A stretch of 64,000 nucleotides of DNA from DATBLE01 sp963775695 (GTDB lineage Bacteria; Actinomycetota; Thermoleophilia; Gaiellales; Gaiellaceae), in the NCBI GenBank assembly GCA_963775695.1, contig CAVZJU010000012.1, positions 62,001 to 126,000 of the forward strand. The letters run 5' to 3'. The position numbers and the translations under genes were made by a program. Under the pieces are notes generated by a model, which was not told where the DNA came from, made no database searches, and worked only from the letters and a program-made list of their open reading frames with translations. Below are positions 7,698 through 14,479 of this stretch, piece by piece. Within the stretch, counting starts at the first letter, position 1; every line of letters starts with the position of its first letter.

Positions 7698-8509
7698 TAC
7701 GCGCCCTCGGCGGAGACCAGCAGCACCAGCACCGTCTCGTCGGGAAAGCGCGCGGCCAGGTCGGTCGCGCACGCCTCGGCATCGTCGGCCCAGGCGATCA
7801 CGGTCGGGCCGGACCCGGAGAGCGTCGCCCCGACGGCACCGACAGGCAGGTCGGCGCGGATCGCGTCGAGAAGCGGCGAGGGCCGGTAGGGCTCGTGCAG
7901 GCGGTCCTCGAACGCCGCCGCGAGCAGCCCCGTGTCCTCCCGGGCGAGGCCTGCCCCGAGCAGTGCCGCCCGCGCGGCGTTGAAGGACGCGGCGACATGC
8001 GGCACCTCCGGCGGCAGCGCGTCTCGCGCTTCGGGCGTCCGCACCAGCTGCCGCGGGATCACGGCGACGGGCGTCACCGGGAGGGAGGCCGCCAGCCGCG
8101 CGATGTGCCCGGCCCAGGTGAGGCAGGCACCGCCGGCCAGGCAGGCTGCCAGGTTGTCGGAGTGACCCTCGAGCGGTGCGCCCCGCGCGAGCAGGTCCTC
8201 GAGCTCGAGCTCCTCACCGGACCACTTCGCCGCCGCGACCAGCCCGAGCGCGATCGTCGCTGCGCTCGAGCCGAGGCCGCGCGCACGCGGAATCCGCTCC
8301 GACCACGAGAACGACAGCCCTTCGGGCGAGGTGACCAGGCCGAACGCCCGGATGCCGATGTGCGTGGGGTCGGGCGGCTCGTCACCGCCCTCGGTCACCT
8401 CGACCTCGTTCCAGAGGTCGAGGGCGACGGCGGCGCAGTCGAAGCCCGGGCCGAGGTTCGCAGTGGTGGCCGGCGCGCGGGTCTTGACGCCTTCGGCTTC
8501 GTCGCTCAC
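7694..8509 (-). CDS. thrB: Homoserine kinase
   Basis: A 271-residue GHMP kinase that phosphorylates L-homoserine with ATP in threonine synthesis. Family motifs are the N-terminal TRAPATTANLGPGFDCAAVA, the phosphate-binding loop IPRARGLGSSAATIALGL, and the C-terminal GAVGATLSGSGPTVIAW. The GTG start overlaps the thrC stop (GTGA, 8506-8509), and the stop overlaps the proposed CTG start of the phosphotransferase. Length is slightly below the usual 290-310 residues, but all three motifs are present. It is the third gene of the hom-thrC-thrB order typical of Gram-positive threonine operons. Confidence 0.93.
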   Translation of the reverse strand: MSDEAEGVKTRAPATTANLGPGFDCAAVALDLWNEVEVTEGGDEPPDPTHIGIRAFGLVTSPEGLSFSWSERIPRARGLGSSAATIALGLVAAAKWSGEELELEDLLARGAPLEGHSDNLAACLAGGACLTWAGHIARLAASLPVTPVAVIPRQLVRTPEARDALPPEVPHVAASFNAARAALLGAGLAREDTGLLAAAFEDRLHEPYRPSPLLDAIRADLPVGAVGATLSGSGPTVIAWADDAEACATDLAARFPDETVLVLLVSAEGAY

Positions 8510-9354
8510 AGCCGCTCGACCGCTTCGGGATCCTTCAGCCCGTGGCCGGTGAGCACGCAGACGACGCGACCTTCCGGCCGGGCCCGCGCGACCCCGGCGA
8601 TCCCCGCCGCCGAGGCCGGCTCGCAGAAGAGCCCTTCCAGCCGCGCGATCGCCGACCACCACGCGAGCAGCTCGGCGTCGGACACGGTGACGACCTCCGC
8701 CGCGGCCTCGACCTGCTCGCGGTGGACGGGAGAGACGATCCGGATCGCGGAGCCGACGGTCGTCGCGCGCTCGGCGGACTGCACCGAGAGCAGCCGCGGG
8801 CTTCCCACGGCCGCCTCCGCGAAGCCGCGCGCGTAGGCGCTCGTGTTGCCGCCGCCCCCGTACGGAAGCGCGAGTGCGTCCGGCGCCGCGCCCAGTTGCT
8901 CGACCACCTCGCGTGCCGCCGAGGCCTGCCCTTCGATTCGGTCCGGGTTGATCGAGTTGACGTTGACCCAGCCCTCGTCGTCGGCCAGCCGCCGGGCGAG
9001 CGCGTGGGCGTCCTCGAACGAGCCCTCGACTTCACGGAGCTCAGCCCCGGCCGCGACCACCTGGACGAGCTTCCCCCGTGCCACGGCGCCTGCGGGGACG
9101 AGGATGAGCGCCGGCAGGCCCGCGCGGGCGGCGTAGGCGGCGGCCGACGCCGCGGTGTTGCCCGTGGAGGCGCAGATGACCCCGCGTGCACGGCGCTCGG
9201 CCGCGCGGCCGACTGCGAGCGCCATGCCGCGGTCCTTGAAGCTCCCGGTCGGGTTTGCGCCCTCCCATTTCAACCAGAGCTCGCAGCCGAGCTGCTCCGA
9301 CAGTCGGGGCGCGGGGACGAGCGGCGTCCCGCCCTCGCCGAGCGTGAGCGTCAC
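8506..9354 (-). CDS. thrC: Threonine synthase
   Basis: A 282-residue PLP enzyme (fold type II) that converts O-phosphohomoserine to threonine. The PLP lysine lies in NPTGSFKDRGMALAV, ASTGNTAASAAAYAARAGL is the substrate/phosphate loop, and PYGGGGNTSAYARGF is the PLP-phosphate glycine loop. The GTG start overlaps the hom stop. At 282 residues it is shorter than most threonine synthases (about 350) because it lacks the N-terminal zinc-ribbon-like region; it starts directly at the GEGGTPLV strand. Placement between hom and thrB makes the assignment secure over threonine dehydratase or cysteine synthase. Confidence 0.92.
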   Translation of the reverse strand: MTLTLGEGGTPLVPAPRLSEQLGCELWLKWEGANPTGSFKDRGMALAVGRAAERRARGVICASTGNTAASAAAYAARAGLPALILVPAGAVARGKLVQVVAAGAELREVEGSFEDAHALARRLADDEGWVNVNSINPDRIEGQASAAREVVEQLGAAPDALALPYGGGGNTSAYARGFAEAAVGSPRLLSVQSAERATTVGSAIRIVSPVHREQVEAAAEVVTVSDAELLAWWSAIARLEGLFCEPASAAGIAGVARARPEGRVVCVLTGHGLKDPEAVERL

Positions 9355-10649
9355 GCCCACCCCAGCTCCGCGACGCCGCGGTCGGAGACGACCGGGAGCG
9401 CCGAGGCGGCGCCGCGCGTCTCGTCGAGGCGGTCGATCTCGGCCAGCGCCTCGTCCAATCCCCCGGCCGACGTCTCGTGCGTGACCACGTGCAGCGTTGC
9501 GCTGTCCTCCCCCTGCTGCTGGACGAGTCGCGCGACAGAGATGCCATGCGCGGCGAGGCTCGACGCGACGAGCGCGAGCACGCCCGGGCGATCGGCGACC
9601 TCGACCCGCACGTAGAACGGAGAGGACACGTCGCCTTCCGGCAGACGCTCGAGCGTTCGCCAGCACGCGTCGTTCTGGAGGAAGCCGGTGCCGGTCGTAC
9701 CGACGATCGTGACCATATCCGCGACCACGGCGGAGGCGGTCTCGGTCCCACCCGCGCCCGGCCCCTCGAGCGTGATCTCGCGGATCGCGTCGCCCTGCAG
9801 CATCACCGCGTTGAACGCGCCTTCGACGGCGGCCAGCGGGTGGCTCCGGTCGACGAGCGCCGGCCCGACGCGGACGTCCCACCGGCCGTCGACGAGTGTG
9901 GCCGCGCCGACCAGCCTGACGACCATCCCCATCTCGCGGGCGGCGGCGACGTCCTCCGGCGCGACCCGCTCGAGCCCGACGTAGGCGACGTCGTCGAAGG
10001 TGACTCGGGATCCGAAGGCGACGGTCGCCAGAATCGCCATCTTCGCCGCGGCGTCCTTCCCGGAGACGTCCTCAGTCGGGTCGGCCTCCGCGAAGCCGAG
10101 CCGCTGGGCCTCGGCGAGCGCGTCCTCGTAGGACGATCCGCGCTCCATCTCTGTGAGAACGAAGTTGGTCGTTCCGTTCACGATCCCGAGGACGCGGTGG
10201 ACGTTCGAGACGACGAGTGCCTCGCGCAGCACCTTGACGACGGGGATGGCAGCGCAGACGGAGGCCTCGAAGCGGAGTTGCACGCCGCGTTCGGCAGCCG
10301 CGGCGAAGAGCTCCGCGCCGCGAGCGGCGACGAGCTGCTTGTTGGCGGTGACGACCGACTTCCCGGCGCGCAGCAGCTCCAGCACGTGGTCGCCGGCCGG
10401 CTGGAGGCCGCCCATCACCTCGGCGACGACGGCGATCCCCGGGTCGTCGCGAATCGCAGCGAAGTCGGTCGTGATCTCGACACCGGACGCGCGCTCCTTG
10501 GCCGGATCGCGCACGAGCGCGCGCACGACCCGCAGGCGGTGGCCGGTCGCCCGCTCGATATCGGCGGCCTGGTCGCGGAGGAGCCGGTCGACGGCGGAGC
10601 CCACCGTCCCGTAGCCGAGCAGGGCAACCGGAACGTCGACGGACGCCAT
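9351..10649 (-). CDS. hom: Homoserine dehydrogenase
   Basis: A 432-residue NAD(P)-dependent enzyme reducing aspartate semialdehyde to homoserine. It has the Rossmann motif ALLGYGTVGSAVDRLL, SVVTANKQLVAARG, the catalytic-region motif LGIVNGTTNFVLTEME, AEADPTEDVSGKDAAAKMAI, and a C-terminal ACT domain starting RVEVADRPGVLALVASSL, which in this family carries threonine feedback inhibition. It is first in the unit hom-thrC-thrB-phosphotransferase-PPOX-sulfurtransferase, all joined by 4-nt overlaps. A TAGCGT hexamer sits 6 nt before the ATG, suggesting a leaderless mRNA. Confidence 0.95.
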   Translation of the reverse strand: MASVDVPVALLGYGTVGSAVDRLLRDQAADIERATGHRLRVVRALVRDPAKERASGVEITTDFAAIRDDPGIAVVAEVMGGLQPAGDHVLELLRAGKSVVTANKQLVAARGAELFAAAAERGVQLRFEASVCAAIPVVKVLREALVVSNVHRVLGIVNGTTNFVLTEMERGSSYEDALAEAQRLGFAEADPTEDVSGKDAAAKMAILATVAFGSRVTFDDVAYVGLERVAPEDVAAAREMGMVVRLVGAATLVDGRWDVRVGPALVDRSHPLAAVEGAFNAVMLQGDAIREITLEGPGAGGTETASAVVADMVTIVGTTGTGFLQNDACWRTLERLPEGDVSSPFYVRVEVADRPGVLALVASSLAAHGISVARLVQQQGEDSATLHVVTHETSAGGLDEALAEIDRLDETRGAASALPVVSDRGVAELGWA

Positions 10650-10844
10650 GCACCGACGCTATCGAAGTCGCGAGCCGCGCGTCCGCTTCGCCGCCGGCAT
10701 CCAGCCGCCCCACAGGCCCGTCCCGGCCCCCGTTGCATGCCCCCACCCTGGGTGGGGGATTACCCCTTGCCCCTACGGCAATCCTGCCACGCTTCCCCGC
10801 GCGGGCGTGTGTCGGTTCCGAGCCAATTTCTACTCTTGGTGGCG
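10650..10844. other. Divergent intergenic region hom/dinB with a GC hairpin
   Basis: This 195-nt gap holds the palindrome CCCCCACCCTGGGTGGGGG at 10740-10758 (9-bp arms). A TACTCT hexamer at 10831-10836 lies 8 nt before the dinB GTG. I see no actinobacterial LexA box (CGAAC-N4-GTTCG type), so SOS control of dinB is not apparent. Confidence 0.5.
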
Positions 10845-11897
10845 GTGATCGTCGCACACCTCGATCTCGATGCCTTCTTCGCGGCCGTCGAGCTGCTCGA
10901 GGACCCGTCGCTGCGCCGCAGGCCCCTGGTCGTCGGCGGCGACCCGAAGGGCCGCGGCGTGGTCGCCACCGCGAACTACGTCGCGCGAAGACACGGCATC
11001 CGCTCCGCGATGAGCTGCGCCGAGGCGCTGCGCCGGTGCCCGGACGCGGTCTTCGTCCGTCCCCGCCACGCCCTGTACCGCGAGTACTCGCGGGCGGTCT
11101 GGGGGACGGTGCGTGAGGTCGTCCCGACCGTCGAGCAGACCGGTATCGACGAGGGCTACCTCGACCTGGGGGAGATCGCGGGCGACTTTCTCGCCGCCCG
11201 TAAGCTGGCCGAGGCGGTGCAGTCGGCCGTTCGCGGCGCGACCTCGCTGACCTGCTCGCTCGGCGTCGCCACCTGCAAGGTGGTCGCGAAGGTCGCCTCC
11301 GACCGGCGCAAGCCCAGCGGGCTGACGGTCGTCCGGCCCGGCCGCGAGGCCACGTTTCTGGCGCCCTTCGACGTCCGGCTGCTCCCGGGGGTCGGGCCCC
11401 GGGCGGAGGAGCGCCTGCGCGGCGCGGGCGTGACGACGATCGGCGCACTCGCCGAGCTCGACGACGACGCGTTGCTGCGGCTGCTCCCGGGGAAGACCGG
11501 CTCGCTGCTCCGCGACCGCGCCCGGGGGATCGACGAACGCGGGCTCGAGACCCAGGTCGAGCGCGTCTCGATCTCGACCGAGGAGACGTTCGAGCGGGAC
11601 ACCGACGACCGCGAGCAGCTGCACGCCGAGCTTCGCCGCATGGCCGGCAGGCTCGGCGAGCACCTCGTCCGGACGGGCCAGGCTGGGCGGACGATCACGA
11701 CCAAGGTGCGCTACCCGGACTTCGCGATCCGGAGCCGCTCCTCGACGGTCGCGGCAGGCCTCGACGACGGGTCCGCGATCGGCGACATCGCCTGCGCGCT
11801 CCTCGACCGAGCGCTCGCCGACAGGCCCGGCCCGCTACGGCTCGTCGGCGTCGGCGTCTCGAATCTCGAGCCGTTCCGACAGCTGGCCCTGCACTAG
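10845..11897 (+). CDS. dinB: DNA polymerase IV (Y-family translesion polymerase)
   Basis: A 350-residue Y-family polymerase that copies damaged DNA without proofreading. The palm motif IVAHLDLDAFFAAVELLED supplies the first catalytic Asp. GIDEGYLDLGEI is the second catalytic acid cluster (usually SIDEAYLD; Ala to Gly here). CSLGVATCKVVAKVASDRRKPSGL and the helix-hairpin-helix LPGVGPRAEERLRGAGVTTIGAL follow, then the little-finger domain. The GTG at 10845 is chosen because it directly precedes IVAHLD; GTG and TTG lie 2 and 3 codons upstream. No beta-clamp motif such as QLSLF is seen; the protein ends PFRQLALH, which could serve loosely. Confidence 0.93.
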   Translation: MIVAHLDLDAFFAAVELLEDPSLRRRPLVVGGDPKGRGVVATANYVARRHGIRSAMSCAEALRRCPDAVFVRPRHALYREYSRAVWGTVREVVPTVEQTGIDEGYLDLGEIAGDFLAARKLAEAVQSAVRGATSLTCSLGVATCKVVAKVASDRRKPSGLTVVRPGREATFLAPFDVRLLPGVGPRAEERLRGAGVTTIGALAELDDDALLRLLPGKTGSLLRDRARGIDERGLETQVERVSISTEETFERDTDDREQLHAELRRMAGRLGEHLVRTGQAGRTITTKVRYPDFAIRSRSSTVAAGLDDGSAIGDIACALLDRALADRPGPLRLVGVGVSNLEPFRQLALH

Positions 11898-12700
11898 GCA
11901 GGCGGCCGCAGCTGGCGCAGCACCTCGCGCAGCTCGGAGCCCGCGTCCTCTGGAGCGACCGCGCCGAGCGGCGTCCGCGTGATCGCGGCCCAGATCTCGG
12001 CCATCGCCTCGAACAGGGCGGGGTCGAGCCCGGCGGCGGACTGCGCGGCGCTGATCTCGTGCATCTCGCCGACGTAGCGGTCGGCCTTCGCCGCCGAGCT
12101 GGCGATGCGGCGGCCCGCGTCGTCCGCAAGCTCGTCGAGGTCGGTCAGGACGTGCTCGACGACGCCGTAGTGGTCGGCGGCGCGCAGCGCCTGCGCGAGC
12201 AATGCGATCGAGCCTTTGTACACGGAGGCGGTGCTCATCTTCACGGCCGATGCGGCGCCGACCTCGTCTCCGACCACGATCGTCTCGACACCGTCGAACG
12301 GCAGCGCCGCCACTTCCGCCGCCCGCGGGCCGGAGAGGTAGATCCTGGTCGTGCCGGTCCTCCGCGGAGGTGGGCCCGAGATCGAGCCGTCGACCTCGTC
12401 GGAGATCCGGCGAGCGGTCGCCGGTGACACGGCGTTCAGGTCGACGAGGAGGCGTGCCCCGGCGAGCTCCGCGGCGACCGCCTCGGCCTGGTCGGGCGGG
12501 ACGATGGAGAGCACGATGTCGGCAGCGGCGACAACATCTGCCAGCCCCGGCAGCAGCTCGAGTCCGACGGCCCGCGCCAGCCGCACCGTCCGGTCGCTGC
12601 GTCCGGCGACGGTGCCGACGACACGAGCGTCGCCTCGCCGCAGTGCAGCGCCGACGGCGCTGCCCATCGCGCCCGGGCTGACGATGCCCACGGTCGTCAT
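11894..12700 (-). CDS. NAD(P)-binding dehydrogenase of the 6-phosphogluconate/3-hydroxyisobutyrate family with DUF1932-type C-terminus
   Basis: A 268-residue protein. The N-terminal Rossmann domain (MTTVGIVSPGAMGSAVGAAL) has VLSIVPPDQAEAVAAELAG and LLVDLNAVSPATARRI, as in beta-hydroxyacid dehydrogenases. The C-terminal helical part contains AASAVKMSTASVYKGSIALL, with Lys at the catalytic position of this superfamily and a layout like DUF1932 proteins. It probably oxidises or reduces a small hydroxy acid; substrate unknown. It overlaps the dinB stop by 4 nt (CTAG serves both strands). TACCGT lies 8 nt upstream of the ATG. Confidence 0.83.
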   Translation of the reverse strand: MTTVGIVSPGAMGSAVGAALRRGDARVVGTVAGRSDRTVRLARAVGLELLPGLADVVAAADIVLSIVPPDQAEAVAAELAGARLLVDLNAVSPATARRISDEVDGSISGPPPRRTGTTRIYLSGPRAAEVAALPFDGVETIVVGDEVGAASAVKMSTASVYKGSIALLAQALRAADHYGVVEHVLTDLDELADDAGRRIASSAAKADRYVGEMHEISAAQSAAGLDPALFEAMAEIWAAITRTPLGAVAPEDAGSELREVLRQLRPPA

Positions 12701-12743
12701 TGCGGCGAACGGTAGTCGGTCGCGACCGAGCTACAGTCCGAGG

Positions 12744-13265
12744 ATGGCTACGCGGCTGTGCTGGGCCTTCGCTGCCATCGCGCTGTCGGCGCTCGCGCTC
12801 GCCGGCGGCGGCGCCTCGGCTCCGACCGCGGTGTGCGGCGGATCGCAGCTCGGTGGGACCTTCGCCGTCGTGCCCGGCAGCGCGGGCGCGGGGAACATCG
12901 TCTACTCGCTTCGTATGCGATTTCTCTCCGGCAGGACCTGCTTCGTCTTCGGCGTGCCGCGACTTCAGCTTCTCGACCGGCTGCGGCGGCCGCTGCCGAC
13001 GAAGGTGACGCCCGCCTTCCGGCCCGGGCTGATGGCCGTGCGGGTGCCGCTGAGTCCGGGGCGTGGGGCCAGGGCGAGCGCCCGCTTCTCGCCGGACATC
13101 CCCGGCCCCGGCGAGCCGCAGACCGGCACGCAATGCGAGCGGCGCTCCTACTACGTGCGGGTGACGCCGCCGCCCGGCCGCGGGACGTTCGTCGCTCCCG
13201 TCCGCCCGCCGACGCCGGTCTGTGAGCACGGCCGGCTGTCGGTCAGCGTGATGTCACCGGCGTAG
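12744..13265 (+). CDS. Secreted DUF4232-like protein
   Basis: A 173-residue protein with a clear Sec signal peptide (MATRLCWAFAAIALSALALAGGG, cleavage near ASA-PT). The mature part begins with Cys and a Gln-Leu-Gly pair, then a beta-rich domain with CFVFGVPRLQLLDR and a late CERRSYYVRV. This Cys-GxP-strand pattern is that of DUF4232, an exported Ig-like domain common in actinobacteria with no known function. Four mature cysteines could form two disulfides. The ATG follows TACAGT by 6 nt. The 3' end overlaps the convergent iron-sulfur subunit gene by 12 nt. Confidence 0.7.
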   Translation: MATRLCWAFAAIALSALALAGGGASAPTAVCGGSQLGGTFAVVPGSAGAGNIVYSLRMRFLSGRTCFVFGVPRLQLLDRLRRPLPTKVTPAFRPGLMAVRVPLSPGRGARASARFSPDIPGPGEPQTGTQCERRSYYVRVTPPPGRGTFVAPVRPPTPVCEHGRLSVSVMSPA

Positions 13266-13763
13266 AGCCGCGGCCGCCGCCAGGATCGAGTCGACGATCG
13301 GCGCGTAGCCGGTGCAGCGGCAGAGGTTGCCCGCCAGCTCCGCCCGTATCTGCTCCTCGGTCGGGTCGGGATTCTGCTCGAGCAGGAACGCCGCGGTCAT
13401 CAGGATCCCCGGCGTGCAGAACCCGCACTGGAGGCCGAAGTGCTCGTGGAACGCCTGCTGAAGCGGGTGGAGCGTCGCGCCCCGCCCGAACGGGGCCGGC
13501 TCTGCCGGCGTCGCTTCCAGCCTCTGCGCGAGCGACTCGACCGTGCGGATCTCGTGCCCGTCCGCCTGCACGGCCAGGGTCAGGCACGAGCGGGCCGGCC
13601 GGCCGTCGAGCAGCACCGTGCACGCGCCGCAGACCCCGTGCTCGCAGCCGACGTGGGTGCCGTAGAGCGACAGCTCGTGGCGGAGGAAGTCGGAGAGCAG
13701 GAGTCGCGGCTCGACACGACGGGCGTGCCGTGTGCCGTTGACGGTGAGGGAGATCTCGATCAC
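13254..13763 (-). CDS. Molybdenum hydroxylase small subunit, two [2Fe-2S] clusters (xanthine/CO dehydrogenase family)
   Basis: A 169-residue iron-sulfur subunit. The N-terminal plant-ferredoxin domain binds one cluster through GCEHGVCGACTVLLDG and a further Cys in ARSCLTLA. The C-terminal helical domain binds the second through LQCGFCTPGIL and NLCRCTGYAPIV. It relays electrons from the molybdenum centre to FAD. The ATG overlaps the stop of the FAD subunit gene by 4 nt. It is the last gene of the hyuA-hyuB-large-medium-small unit. Confidence 0.93.
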   Translation of the reverse strand: MIEISLTVNGTRHARRVEPRLLLSDFLRHELSLYGTHVGCEHGVCGACTVLLDGRPARSCLTLAVQADGHEIRTVESLAQRLEATPAEPAPFGRGATLHPLQQAFHEHFGLQCGFCTPGILMTAAFLLEQNPDPTEEQIRAELAGNLCRCTGYAPIVDSILAAAAALRR

Positions 13764-14479
13764 GCGGCCGCCGCCTTCTCGATCAGCGCCCGCGCGACGT
13801 CGAGCTTGTAGCCGGCGGGCGCGAACAGGTCACCGACCGGATCGAGCACGCCGCCGTCCCAGAGCATGGGTATAGGCCCGACCCCACCGACGGCGATCCG
13901 GTCGCCGGCGCGCGCGACGCAGACGACGGCGAAGTCGCCGTGACGGTGCGAGTGCTCCAGGAACGCGGTCGGTCCCGCGGGCGCCGGGAAGCGCACCTCG
14001 ACGAGCAGCTCGTCCGGCTCGAGCGCGGTCGTGAAGACGGAGACGAAGAACTCCTCCGCCGGAATCACTCGGCGGCTGGTGACGAGCTCTGCGCCGAGTG
14101 CCAGCGCGCACACCGGCAACTCGGCGGTCGGGTCGGCGTGGGCGAGCGAGCCGCCGACGGTCCCGCGGCAGCGCGTCGCCGTATGGCCGACGTACGCCAG
14201 CGCCTCGCGCAGCAGCGGGGGGGCGTCCGGCGAGTGCTCGAGGTCCCACTGCCGTGTCATCGCGCCGACCATCAGCGCGCCGTCGTCGGCCCGGACGCCG
14301 GCCAGCTCGTCGATCTCGCCGAGATCGACGAGCACCGCCGGACGCGCCAGCCGGAAGTTGAGCATCGGCACCAGGCTCTGGCCGCCGGCGAGCGGCTTCG
14401 CGTCCTCGTGCGCCGCCAGCAAGGCGAGCGCCTCTTCGAGCGTCTCGGGCCGGAAGTACTCGAACGGCACGGGCTTCAC
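13760..14479 (-). CDS. Molybdenum hydroxylase medium subunit, FAD-binding (CoxM-like)
   Basis: A 239-residue FAD-binding PCMH-type subunit. It starts with VKPVPFEYFRPETLEEALAL, then the FAD pyrophosphate motif KPLAGGQSLVPMLNFRLARP and the second flavin motif TRCRGTVGGSLAHADPTAEL. The GTG start overlaps the large-subunit stop (GTGA). It accepts electrons from the iron-sulfur subunit and passes them to an external acceptor. About 239 residues is shorter than typical CoxM (about 285); the C-terminal CO_deh_flav_C domain is compact but recognisable (GDFAVVCVARAGDRIAVGG). Confidence 0.91.
   Translation of the reverse strand: MKPVPFEYFRPETLEEALALLAAHEDAKPLAGGQSLVPMLNFRLARPAVLVDLGEIDELAGVRADDGALMVGAMTRQWDLEHSPDAPPLLREALAYVGHTATRCRGTVGGSLAHADPTAELPVCALALGAELVTSRRVIPAEEFFVSVFTTALEPDELLVEVRFPAPAGPTAFLEHSHRHGDFAVVCVARAGDRIAVGGVGPIPMLWDGGVLDPVGDLFAPAGYKLDVARALIEKAAAA

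Noticed and set aside
10650..10844. LexA/SOS box upstream of dinB
   Set aside because: No CGAAC-N4-GTTCG-like sequence was found; only a GC palindrome is present.
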